From Sphingobacterium arenae (lineage in GTDB: Bacteria; Bacteroidota; Bacteroidia; Sphingobacteriales; Sphingobacteriaceae), in the NCBI RefSeq assembly GCF_014692505.1, contig NZ_JACNYK010000001.1:567922-631921 (forward strand): DNA of 64,000 bases, written 5' to 3'. The translations under genes were made by a program, and so were the position numbers. Positions 1 to 9,120 of this stretch are shown piece by piece. Numbering within the stretch: the first letter of the stretch is position 1; each line of letters begins with the position of its first letter. Under the pieces are notes generated by a model. The model saw nothing but the letters and a program-made list of their open reading frames with translations. It was not told where the DNA came from and searched no databases.

Positions 1-1
1 T

Positions 2-1531
2 GCGTTGAAGAATCTGGCTTTTCCCTCTGATAAGTTGTTCCTAGGAATGGAAGATGGCCGTATGACCGGTATGTCGGACGCGCTGTCCGACTATTATCAG
101 GAAGCCAAACAAGCGGCACTCGGACGCGTGAATTACGATTACAAAGGACGCTATATTGCAGAATTTCAATTTCGCTACGACGGATCTTCGCGTTTTATTA
201 AAGGAAATCAGTGGGGATTCTTCCCCTCAGGGTCAGCTGCATGGCGTATATCCGAAGAACCTTTTTTCAAGGCAATCGAAGCGCTTAATTTCGTTGACCA
301 ATTCAAGCTGCGGGCGAGTTACGGTATTTTAGGTAATGATTTGGACGTTAATAATAATTGGGATTTTGGTTGGATTGGCGGATATGAATATCCCGCAACA
401 AGCAATAATGCTGAAAATGGTTATTATAATCATTACGTGCCGGGCTACGTTTTTGGTGATCAATTTATAACAGCTGTTAGCCGTAAAGCTACTGCTAATC
501 CATATATAACCTGGTTTGAGTCAAAAACTTTCAATGTGGGTGTGGATATGGATGCTTGGAATGGAAAATTCGGTTTTACATTGGATTATTTTGACCGTCG
601 ACGCAGTGGACTTTTTCAGCGTCGTACTTCAACCTTTCCTACCGTGATTGGTGGAATACCCCCCTTGGAAAACGTAGACAGCGACCAACACCTAGGTTTA
701 GAGCTTGAACTTCGTCATCGCAATCAGATTGGTGATTTTGGTTACAGTATTAAGACGATCGCCACCGTTACACGAAACAAATACCTTACAGCCGTAGATA
801 AAGGACCGTGGAAAAATTCTTATGATCGCTGGCGGAATGACAACATGAACAACCGCTATCAGGGTATTCAATTTGGTTATGAGTCGGACGGGCGCTTTAT
901 GGATTGGAACGATATCCGGACGTATCCGATTTACACCGAACGCGATATGTTGCCGGGCGATTATAAATACATTGACTGGAATGGGGACGGGGAAATCAGT
1001 GGTTTGGATGAACATCCCTTTGCATTTGATCAAACTCCTTGGGTAAACTTTAGCGCGAATTTGCAAGCTAATTATAAAAATATCGATCTCTCTATGTTGT
1101 TTCAAGGATCCGCACTCGGTTCAATGGAATACAAAGAACCTTTGTATTCCATCTGGGGAACCAACGGGGGTGGGACGTTGACACAGTACCTAGATCGTTG
1201 GCATCCGGTAGATCCTACAGCCGATCCGTACGATCCAAGTATCGAATGGGTGCAGGGGTATTATGCCTTTACGGGACGTTATCCGAGAACAAACTCGGAA
1301 TTCAATCGCGTAAGTACGAACTATCTGCGGTTGAAGAGTTTGGAGCTTGGCTATACATTGCCAACGTTCGACAAACATCCGAATATGCGTTTACGCGTCT
1401 TTGCAAATACCTATAACCTTTTTACCATCACCGCGGTGAAGTTCGTAGACCCCGAACATCCTGATGACGATCTGGGACGGATGTATCCCTTGAATAAAAC
1501 CTATACCATGGGCGTTTCCATGACTTTTTAA
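2..1531 (+). CDS. SusC/RagA-family TonB-dependent outer-membrane transporter, C-terminal part
   Basis: The reading frame is open from the first bases, so the gene starts upstream of the window and only about 509 codons of beta-barrel are present. The C-terminal barrel shows typical SusC features: a FFPSGSAAWRISEEPFF block, a DINGDGxI-like stretch (YIDWNGDGEISGLDEHPF), NYLRLKSLELGYTLP, and a last strand ending in YTMGVSMTF with a terminal Phe, as expected for a BAM substrate. It would import oligosaccharides across the outer membrane with the SusD protein encoded 21 bp downstream. The plug and carboxypeptidase-like N-terminal domains cannot be judged here. Confidence 0.95.
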   Translation, partial: ALKNLAFPSDKLFLGMEDGRMTGMSDALSDYYQEAKQAALGRVNYDYKGRYIAEFQFRYDGSSRFIKGNQWGFFPSGSAAWRISEEPFFKAIEALNFVDQFKLRASYGILGNDLDVNNNWDFGWIGGYEYPATSNNAENGYYNHYVPGYVFGDQFITAVSRKATANPYITWFESKTFNVGVDMDAWNGKFGFTLDYFDRRRSGLFQRRTSTFPTVIGGIPPLENVDSDQHLGLELELRHRNQIGDFGYSIKTIATVTRNKYLTAVDKGPWKNSYDRWRNDNMNNRYQGIQFGYESDGRFMDWNDIRTYPIYTERDMLPGDYKYIDWNGDGEISGLDEHPFAFDQTPWVNFSANLQANYKNIDLSMLFQGSALGSMEYKEPLYSIWGTNGGGTLTQYLDRWHPVDPTADPYDPSIEWVQGYYAFTGRYPRTNSEFNRVSTNYLRLKSLELGYTLPTFDKHPNMRLRVFANTYNLFTITAVKFVDPEHPDDDLGRMYPLNKTYTMGVSMTF

Positions 1532-1552
1532 CGCTTAAATAGAGGAAAGAAA

Positions 1553-3625
1553 ATGAAGAGACAAAGATTTTTAACGATATTGGCAATAGCCGGAGCGGCT
1601 TGTATATGCCTAAACGCCTGTGTAGATTTAGATATTACACCCAAAAATGTAGTAGCAGACGAAGAGGTGCTTAGTACGGAAGCAGGTGTAAATATCTATA
1701 TGGCCCGTATGTATAGCTTGATGCCTTTCGAAGACTTTAAGTATACAGCACAATGGGGCTTTGAAAATAATGGCTGGTTAAACTCCACGGGTATAGAGGG
1801 TACAGGCGAAGCTGTTAATAGGGAGGGGCTTTCTGCTGCATTTACCAGTGAACGTACGGCTTACTGGAATAAAGGTTTCGAACTGATCCGAGAGGCGAAC
1901 TATTTGATAGAGAACCTACCGAACTATCAAGAGAATTTCGGTGAAGAGCTTTACAGTCACTATCTAGGAGAAGCTTATTATATCCGTGGGATGGTATTTT
2001 ATACGATGGCTAAGCGGTTTGGTGGTATTCCTTTAGTGACTAAAGTTATCCCATATCCTGCTAGTACGGAAGAAATGGAAGTACCGCGATCAAGTGAGGA
2101 AGAAACTTGGGATCAGATTTTGACAGATTTTGACAAAGCTGCCTCCTTGATGATGGCAAAATCACCCATGGAAGGGTATGCTAACAAATATGTTGCTCTA
2201 GCGTTCAAATCAGAAGCAATGCTTTATGCCGGTAGCGTAGCGAAGTACAATCAAGAAGTATCGGGCCGTTTGACCGGATTAGGACGTAAAACTGGTGTTC
2301 GTGTGATTGGGTTTGATGCGGCAACGTGGAAAACAGCTTCTATCCGTTATTTTACAGAATCCTATAAGGCGGCAAGAGAAGTGATGCAAGACGGCGGTTA
2401 TTCGCTCTATAAAAAGCGGTGGGCTGCGAACGACCCAGAGGCACAATACCAAAATATGGTCGATATGTTTTCCGACTTGAGTAGTCCCGAAAACATCTAT
2501 GTAAAACAATATATATACCCGACGACCACGCATGCGTTTGATGCCTATAACCTCCCTTTCACTTTTAGAGCTCCCTTATCAAGTGGTACCTGTCCTACAT
2601 TAGATTTTATCGAGCTTTTTGATGGCTTTGATCGTTATCCGGATGGCAGTATTCGGGTCACGAGTGGGGACCAGAATACCTCAGGAAATTATTTGATGTT
2701 TGATAGCCCACTCGATTTTTTTAAAGATGCTGAACCTCGTTTACGAGCTTACGTAATCTTTCCGTTCGATGAGTTCCGAAATCGACAAATTGAAGTGCGT
2801 GGAGGTATTTATACAGGTGATACACCGATCAAACCGTTCTTTTCGAATTATGGCTATAATACAGCAGATACCCGCTATCAAAACCTGTCGATCTATAATG
2901 GTTCGCCTAAGACACTTTACTTAAGTCCGCGTGAAGGAGGAAGCCAAGAGGTGGTCGACTATAACGGAAGGCAAATGAGAGCAGCAGGTGAAGAAGGCCC
3001 ATTCTATGACAATGGAGAGGCAACTGTGACCGGGCTTTATTTGCGCAAATGGCTCAATACTGATCCAAATGCGGAAGGAGGAGAAGGGAAGTCTGCTCAA
3101 CCATTTGTTCTCATGCGTTATGCTGATGTACTATTGAATGCGGCGGAATCAGCAGTGGAACTTGAACTGGCTGGAGCAAATTCTCCTGACGGTAGTAATC
3201 TTATGCAAACTGCTACGGATGCTGTAAACGAAATTCGGGAAAGAGCTGGTGCTGTATTGTTGCAGGGAACACTCACAAGCGACATCAACGGACGCAATGT
3301 CGTGCGTAAGGAGCGCCGAAAGGAACTAGCCTTTGAACATAAGTCGAAATGGGATATACGGCGTTGGCGTGTAGCACATTACGAAGGAAGAGATGGCTTT
3401 TGGGGAGAAACGCGTGATAAAAACAAGTTCAGCAATAATGAAAACTACCGCTTCCGCGGTCTTTATCCGTTCTTTTCGACAAAAACAGGCAAATATTTCT
3501 TTGACGCCCGTTTCCAGTGGGTAGCATCAAAAACTTATGGATACACGCCTTTGAATTATTATTTTGAAATACCCGGGGGGGAAGTGGCCAAAAGTAATGT
3601 TATTGATCAACAACCGAATAGATAA
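1553..3625 (+). CDS. SusD/RagB-family glycan-binding lipoprotein
   Basis: A 690-residue SusD-like outer-membrane lipoprotein with a lipobox around LNACVDL. It has the family's helical TPR-like body (LGEAYYIRGMVFYTMAKRFGGIPLV) and the C-terminal RagB/SusD segment (VRKERRKELAFEHKSKWDIRRW). At 690 residues it is longer than the usual 500-600 residues. It caps the SusC barrel encoded immediately upstream and delivers glycan fragments to it. It is cotranscribed with susC (21 bp gap) and with the DUF3823 lipoprotein gene. The substrate cannot be read from the sequence. Confidence 0.95.
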   Translation: MKRQRFLTILAIAGAACICLNACVDLDITPKNVVADEEVLSTEAGVNIYMARMYSLMPFEDFKYTAQWGFENNGWLNSTGIEGTGEAVNREGLSAAFTSERTAYWNKGFELIREANYLIENLPNYQENFGEELYSHYLGEAYYIRGMVFYTMAKRFGGIPLVTKVIPYPASTEEMEVPRSSEEETWDQILTDFDKAASLMMAKSPMEGYANKYVALAFKSEAMLYAGSVAKYNQEVSGRLTGLGRKTGVRVIGFDAATWKTASIRYFTESYKAAREVMQDGGYSLYKKRWAANDPEAQYQNMVDMFSDLSSPENIYVKQYIYPTTTHAFDAYNLPFTFRAPLSSGTCPTLDFIELFDGFDRYPDGSIRVTSGDQNTSGNYLMFDSPLDFFKDAEPRLRAYVIFPFDEFRNRQIEVRGGIYTGDTPIKPFFSNYGYNTADTRYQNLSIYNGSPKTLYLSPREGGSQEVVDYNGRQMRAAGEEGPFYDNGEATVTGLYLRKWLNTDPNAEGGEGKSAQPFVLMRYADVLLNAAESAVELELAGANSPDGSNLMQTATDAVNEIRERAGAVLLQGTLTSDINGRNVVRKERRKELAFEHKSKWDIRRWRVAHYEGRDGFWGETRDKNKFSNNENYRFRGLYPFFSTKTGKYFFDARFQWVASKTYGYTPLNYYFEIPGGEVAKSNVIDQQPNR

Positions 3626-3650
3626 GGATTTAGATAAAAGAAATAATTAG

Positions 3651-4466
3651 ATGAAAAAGATAATACAGAGTGGGCTGTTATGCCTTGTTTGGCTAATAAG
3701 CTCGTGTAGCCTATTTGAAACAGATAATTTCGAAGCACCAGACGTTACACTTGAAGGGCAGGTTGTCGATGTATTGACCGGAAAGCCTGTGTTTACCGAC
3801 CAGGGATCGGAAGGAATTCGCGTTCGTCTGACGGAATTGAGCTGGGGAGATAATGTAGAGCATAACCCAGATTTTTACTGCATGCCCGATGGAACCTTCC
3901 GAAATACGAAACTTTTTAAAGGCAACTACCATATCACCGTTGACGGCCCTTTTATACCGTTGTTACGCAGAGATCCCAATGGTAAAGAACTGGCTGACGA
4001 AAGCTTGATCATGGATTTAGAAAGTAGCCATCAGGTTAAATTTGAGGTGCAGCCCTTTTTGCATGTAGAATGGGTGGGAGAGCCTACGGTCGATGATGGT
4101 AAAGTCACCGCACAGGTGAAAGTCTCTCGGGCTGTAAGTCCGGAAGACTTCAGAACGAAAGTAGAACCCATGGGGGGCTATAGTGATGATTTTCTAAACG
4201 TGACAGATATTCAATTTTTCGTAAGCTATTCCTCCAGTGTGGGTTACCGCGCCCGCGACGAACGTTGGTCGAGTCGTCTAGATTACGCAGGTAACTCATT
4301 TGATAACTTATTTGGTGAAGCGATTACGCTTGAATCGAATGGTACCATTCCTACTGGCCGAACTGTATTTGTCCGGGCGGCTGCTAGGATAAATTATGAC
4401 ACACCCACAGGTAGTGGAACAAAACGTTGGAACTATAGTGAAGCCAAAGAAGTATTGATTAACTAA
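3651..4466 (+). CDS. DUF3823-like surface lipoprotein of a PUL
   Basis: A 271-residue lipoprotein (lipobox near LISSCSLF) with acidic residues soon after the cysteine, consistent with surface export in Bacteroidota. The N-terminal half (VTLEGQVVDVLTGKPVF...GIRVRLTEL, then FRNTKLFKGNYHITVDGPF) looks like a carboxypeptidase-regulatory-like beta-sandwich. The whole fits the DUF3823 architecture that often follows susD in Sphingobacteriaceae and Bacteroides PULs. The likely role is an auxiliary glycan-binding or scaffold protein of the SusCD complex. No catalytic motif is visible. The family call is from recognition, not a search. Confidence 0.75.
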   Translation: MKKIIQSGLLCLVWLISSCSLFETDNFEAPDVTLEGQVVDVLTGKPVFTDQGSEGIRVRLTELSWGDNVEHNPDFYCMPDGTFRNTKLFKGNYHITVDGPFIPLLRRDPNGKELADESLIMDLESSHQVKFEVQPFLHVEWVGEPTVDDGKVTAQVKVSRAVSPEDFRTKVEPMGGYSDDFLNVTDIQFFVSYSSSVGYRARDERWSSRLDYAGNSFDNLFGEAITLESNGTIPTGRTVFVRAAARINYDTPTGSGTKRWNYSEAKEVLIN

Positions 4467-4489
4467 TGAACAGGTTGAAAATTTAAAGG

Positions 4490-6679
4490 ATGATCATGGT
4501 AAATTGGAGAATATTAATTGGGATGGGATGCTTGCTAGGACTCAACGGCACGATTGTCGCCCAAAAAACGACAGATCAAGTTAAAACCACTTTTCAGACC
4601 TCTCGAGAATGGCGCCCTACATTCGATAACCGTGCGGACGCGGTGATGATTTATGGCGTAGGCGGAAATCCTTCGGATAAACATAAAAGGTTACCGTTTA
4701 ACGAGCGGGTGAAATCTTGGAAAGACAGGGGTTATACAATTCATTTTATGACCGGAATTGCCTGGGGCGAATACCAAGATTATTTTACCGGTCAATGGGA
4801 TGGTGAATGGCATCTGGACGAGGGGCAGGTTACCCGGCAGCAGGATACGATCTGGCATGGCCATATGGTTCCTTATATTGTGCCGACAGACAACTTCCTT
4901 GCGTATTTGAAAGAAAAGCACGTGAAGCCTGTCATCGATGCGGGGATCGACGCTATATTTATGGAAGAGCCGGAATTCTGGGCACGGGCAGGCTATAGCG
5001 AATCGTTCAAAAAGGAATGGAAGAAATATTATGGCTTTGATTGGCGCCCACAACACGAATCTCCAGAGAATACCTATCTTTCTAATAAGCTCAAATATCA
5101 CCTCTACTATAAGGCGTTGAATGAGGTGTTTACGTTTGCTAAGGAGTACGGTAAATCGAAAGGCATGGATGTGAAATGTTACGTTCCCACACATTCACTC
5201 GTCAATTATGCCCAATGGATGATCGTTTCTCCCGAGGCTAGCTTGGCATCCTTGCCGGTAGTAGATGGTTATATCGCACAAGTGTGGACAGGTACCTCGC
5301 GAGAGCCCAATCACTTTAATGGAAAAGAAAAGGAGCGGGTCTTTGAAACAGCCTATTTAGAATATGGTTCGATGGAGTCTATGACCGCTCCTACTGGCAG
5401 GAAGATGTTTTTTCTGACGGATCCAATTGAAGACCGTGCCAAGGATTGGGTAGATTATAAAACGAATTATCAAGCTACATTTGTCGCGCAATTGCTCTAT
5501 CCGAATATTGCCGACTATGAGATCATGCCTTGGCCCGAACGGATTTACGAAGGGTTGTACCGGACCAACTCGAACAGTGATCAAAAAGAACGTATCCCGC
5601 GTCATTATTCCACGCAGATGCAGGTTATGATCAATTCATTAAACCAGATGCCATGGAGCGAGAATAAACTTTCCGGAAGCGAAGGAATTTCGGTGTTGAT
5701 GGCGAATTCATTGATGTTTCAACGTTTCCCCACGCACGACGGGTACGATGACCCACAGTTGGCAAACTTTTATGGTCTTGCCCTCCCTTTTCTAAAACGC
5801 GGTGTACCTGTGAAGACTGTGCATATCGAGAACTTAGGGTATAAAGAGGCTCTGGCGGATACCAAAGTGTTGCTCATGACCTATTCCAATATGAAACCGC
5901 TTGATTCAATTGCCCATGAGCAACTGGCCGAATGGGTGAAGTCTGGTGGACAATTGATTTATAGCGGAACCGACAGCGATCCATTCCAAAGCGTTCAAGA
6001 ATGGTGGAACACGGCGAGCCATACGTATAAGGTCCCGGCTGATCATCTTTTCGAGAAAATGCGCATTCCGTCGGGAGCAGATGGCGGCATATATACCTAT
6101 GGTAAAGGAACCGTACAGATTATAAGGGTGGATCCAAAAGATTATACCGTTAAAATAAACAACAGCCAACAGCTGATTCAGGCAGCACAGGAGCGATACC
6201 GAGCTGCTCAGGGTAGACCGTTGGTCTTCAAAAACAACTTTTACCTGCAGCGCGGTCCATTTGAGTTGGTGGCCGTGATGGATGAAAGTGTCAGCGAAGA
6301 AAACCACACGATTCGTGGTACGTTGATCGATCTATTTGATCCAAAACTACCCGTATATAACACCCGATCTATTGCACCCGGTGAGCAGGGCTATTTCTTA
6401 AACGTGGATTTGATTGAGGAAAAGCAAAAACCACAAGTTTTAGCTGCAGCTAGTCGTGTTTACGATGAAAAAATTACGGCGTCCAGTTATACTTACGTGG
6501 CAAAAAGCCCGATAGAGACCACCAATGCCTCTAGGATACTTCTTCCCAAGCCACCGACAAGCGTGAAAGTCCAAGGAAAAGAGGTGTTCGACACACGGAA
6601 TTGGCATGGGGAGTCAAAGACTTATTTGTTGGGATTTGAAAACGACCCGGACGGCGTCGAAGTAACATTTGTATGGTAG
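4490..6679 (+). CDS. Putative secreted glycoside hydrolase, clan-A/GH42-like
   Basis: A 729-residue protein with an N-terminal signal (ILIGMGCLLGLNGTIVAQ). An N-terminal TIM-barrel-like region contains AGIDAIFMEEPEFWARAGYS followed by KKYYGFDW, reminiscent of the strand carrying the acid/base in GH42-type enzymes. A middle region, VLLMTYSNMKPLDSIAHEQL followed by EWVKSGGQLIYSG, resembles the Rossmann-like trimerisation domain of GH42 beta-galactosidases. A C-terminal beta domain follows. I do not recognise an established family. The EE pair in FMEEPEF is the best acid/base candidate. It sits in the operon between the DUF3823 and GH92 genes, so a role in the same glycan's breakdown is inferred. 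ATG at 4490 or 4496 are both possible starts. Confidence 0.6.
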   Translation: MIMVNWRILIGMGCLLGLNGTIVAQKTTDQVKTTFQTSREWRPTFDNRADAVMIYGVGGNPSDKHKRLPFNERVKSWKDRGYTIHFMTGIAWGEYQDYFTGQWDGEWHLDEGQVTRQQDTIWHGHMVPYIVPTDNFLAYLKEKHVKPVIDAGIDAIFMEEPEFWARAGYSESFKKEWKKYYGFDWRPQHESPENTYLSNKLKYHLYYKALNEVFTFAKEYGKSKGMDVKCYVPTHSLVNYAQWMIVSPEASLASLPVVDGYIAQVWTGTSREPNHFNGKEKERVFETAYLEYGSMESMTAPTGRKMFFLTDPIEDRAKDWVDYKTNYQATFVAQLLYPNIADYEIMPWPERIYEGLYRTNSNSDQKERIPRHYSTQMQVMINSLNQMPWSENKLSGSEGISVLMANSLMFQRFPTHDGYDDPQLANFYGLALPFLKRGVPVKTVHIENLGYKEALADTKVLLMTYSNMKPLDSIAHEQLAEWVKSGGQLIYSGTDSDPFQSVQEWWNTASHTYKVPADHLFEKMRIPSGADGGIYTYGKGTVQIIRVDPKDYTVKINNSQQLIQAAQERYRAAQGRPLVFKNNFYLQRGPFELVAVMDESVSEENHTIRGTLIDLFDPKLPVYNTRSIAPGEQGYFLNVDLIEEKQKPQVLAAASRVYDEKITASSYTYVAKSPIETTNASRILLPKPPTSVKVQGKEVFDTRNWHGESKTYLLGFENDPDGVEVTFVW

Positions 6680-6799
6680 AAATTAAATAAATAATCTTTA
6701 AATAACATGCATGAAATGTCCACGACTACCAACCATAAACATCGATGAATTTATGCTGGATATTCCAAATGGCCATAAAAAAATAAAATACAAACACAT

Positions 6800-9097
6800 A
6801 TGAAACAACATTCTTTTTTCCTGTTAATTCTATTATGGACGGCGAGCCTTCCGAAAATCTTTGCACAATCACCCGATCCTGTCGATTACGTAAATCCATT
6901 GGTAGGGACCTTATCTAAATATGAGCTTTCAACAGGGAATACCTATCCCGCTATCGCCCGCCCTTGGGGTATGAACTTCTGGACACCACAGACCGGTAAT
7001 ATGGGAGACGGATGGATATATACCTATACTGCAGACAAAATTAAAGGTTTTAAACAGACACACCAGCCGAGTCCGTGGAACAACGATTACGGACAATTTT
7101 CGTTGATGCCTATAACCGGACAACCGGTGTTTGATCAGGGTGCTCGGGCGAGTTGGTTCTCTCATAAGGCCGAAATCGCAAAGCCATACTATTATAGCGT
7201 ATTCCTTGCGGATCACGACGTTAAAACAGAATTCAGTCCATCACAACGTGCTGTCGTGTTCAAGTTTACCTTTCCAAAAACCGATAGTGCGTATGTTGTC
7301 ATCGACGCTTTTGATAAAGGTTCTTTTGTCAAGCTTATTCCGGAAGAAAATAAGATTATTGGCTATAACACCCGTAATAGTGGTGGAACACCAGAAAACT
7401 TTAAGAATTATTTTGTAATTGAATTTGACCAGCCGATGGACAGCCATTTCGTTGTGGACAATGGAAAAATGAATGCCAAGGGTTTAGAAGTTACGACGGA
7501 TCATGCGGGTGCAATTATAGGCTTCAAAGGGTTGAAAAGGGGACAGCAGGTGACCGCTCGCGTAGCGTCTTCGTTTATCAGTTTTGAACAAGCATCGTTG
7601 AATCTAGATGAGGTGCGTGGGAAATCCTTAGAGGAAGTTGCTAGTGAAGGACGTAACCAATGGAATGAAGTGCTCGGCCGGATCCGTATCAAAGATCAGG
7701 ATATCGATCGCCTCCGCACCTTTTACTCCTGTTTGTACCGCTCTACACTCTTCCCGCGAGATCTTTCGGAAATAGACGCCGCAGGAAACCGTGTGCACTA
7801 TAGCCCCTATAACGGACAAGTATTACCGGGAGAGATGTTCACCGATACCGGGTTTTGGGATACGTTTCGTAGTCTTTTTCCGTTATTGAACCTGCTTTAT
7901 CCATCCATGAACGATCGCATGCAGGAAGGGCTGGTGAACGCGTATAAAGAGAGTGGCTTTCTACCGGAATGGGCGTCTCCCGGACATCGTGCTTCCATGA
8001 TCGGAAATAATTCTGCTTCTGTAGTAGCAGATGCGTATCTCACCGGACGAAAAGGTTACGATCCATTGGTATTATGGGAAGCGGTCCAATGGGGAGCGAA
8101 TAACGTGCACCCAAAGAATACCTCCACCGGACGGTATGGACATGAACTTTATAACAAGTTAGGCTATATACCCGCTGATGCCGGTATTTCGCAGAATGCT
8201 GCCCGGACATTAGAATATGCTTACAACGATTGGTGTATATATCAGTTTGGCAAGGCTTTGGGACGACCGGATGCAGAAACCAGCGTATACGCCAAAAGAG
8301 CGCTAAACTACAAAAATCTCTACGACCCTTCCACAAAGCTTATGCGCGGAAAGAATAAGAATGGGTCCTTTATCGCAAATTTTGAACCAAGCGCCTGGTC
8401 TGAGGAATTTACCGAAGGTAATTCATGGCATTGGAGCTTCTGTGTATTTCATGATCCACAAGGGTTGATCGACTTAATGGGGGGCAATGAGGCTTTTACC
8501 GGCATGTTAGATACCGTCTTTTTGGTGCCTAGTTTGGAGGGGATGAAAAGTCGAGGCATGATCCATGAAATGCGGGAAATGCAGATTATGAATATGGGAC
8601 AATACGCACATGGCAATCAACCTATACAACATATGCCTTACCTTTACAACTATTCCGCTTCGCCATGGAAGGCGCAGTATTGGGTTCGGCAGATCATGGA
8701 TAAACTCTACTCTGCAGCAGCAGACGGTTATTGTGGCGACGAAGACAACGGGCAGACTTCAGCTTGGTATGTATTTTCTGCTGTGGGTTTCTATCCGGTC
8801 GCACCAGGATCCGGCGAATATGTACTGGGATCACCACAGTTTGACGAAGTAACACTACAGCTGGAGAACGGAAAAAAGATAACAATCTCCGCAGAAAATC
8901 AATCAAAAGAAAATGTATACGTTGATCAGCTGCGTGTAAACGGCAAGAACTATACACACAATTTCTTGCGTATAGCCGATTTATATAAAGGTGCTCAGCT
9001 AAAATTCAGCATGTCCGCACAACCCAATCTATCCCGAGGGATAGCACATGGAGATAAGCCGTATTCGTTTTCTGACGAATTAGGGGATAAAGAGTAA
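6800..9097 (+). CDS. GH92-family exo-acting alpha-mannosidase
   Basis: A 765-residue exported enzyme (signal peptide ending near LPKIFAQ). GH92 hallmarks are present in order: VDYVNPLVGT near the start, the N-terminal beta-sandwich, then in the (alpha/alpha)6 barrel DTGFWDTFRSLFPLL, GHELYNKLGYIPAD and the strongly conserved GDEDNGQTSAWYVFSAVGFY with PGSGEYVLGSP after it. GH92 enzymes are Ca-dependent exo-mannosidases, mostly alpha-1,2 or alpha-1,3. Length is normal for the family. A 120-bp gap upstream (6680-6799) may hold its own promoter, but no convincing box is seen there. An N-glycan or mannan-like substrate is possible for this PUL, though the sulfatases downstream suggest something more complex. 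Confidence 0.9.
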   Translation: MKQHSFFLLILLWTASLPKIFAQSPDPVDYVNPLVGTLSKYELSTGNTYPAIARPWGMNFWTPQTGNMGDGWIYTYTADKIKGFKQTHQPSPWNNDYGQFSLMPITGQPVFDQGARASWFSHKAEIAKPYYYSVFLADHDVKTEFSPSQRAVVFKFTFPKTDSAYVVIDAFDKGSFVKLIPEENKIIGYNTRNSGGTPENFKNYFVIEFDQPMDSHFVVDNGKMNAKGLEVTTDHAGAIIGFKGLKRGQQVTARVASSFISFEQASLNLDEVRGKSLEEVASEGRNQWNEVLGRIRIKDQDIDRLRTFYSCLYRSTLFPRDLSEIDAAGNRVHYSPYNGQVLPGEMFTDTGFWDTFRSLFPLLNLLYPSMNDRMQEGLVNAYKESGFLPEWASPGHRASMIGNNSASVVADAYLTGRKGYDPLVLWEAVQWGANNVHPKNTSTGRYGHELYNKLGYIPADAGISQNAARTLEYAYNDWCIYQFGKALGRPDAETSVYAKRALNYKNLYDPSTKLMRGKNKNGSFIANFEPSAWSEEFTEGNSWHWSFCVFHDPQGLIDLMGGNEAFTGMLDTVFLVPSLEGMKSRGMIHEMREMQIMNMGQYAHGNQPIQHMPYLYNYSASPWKAQYWVRQIMDKLYSAAADGYCGDEDNGQTSAWYVFSAVGFYPVAPGSGEYVLGSPQFDEVTLQLENGKKITISAENQSKENVYVDQLRVNGKNYTHNFLRIADLYKGAQLKFSMSAQPNLSRGIAHGDKPYSFSDELGDKE

Positions 9098-9120
9098 TAT
9101 TGTAAACCAAATAGAATAGT

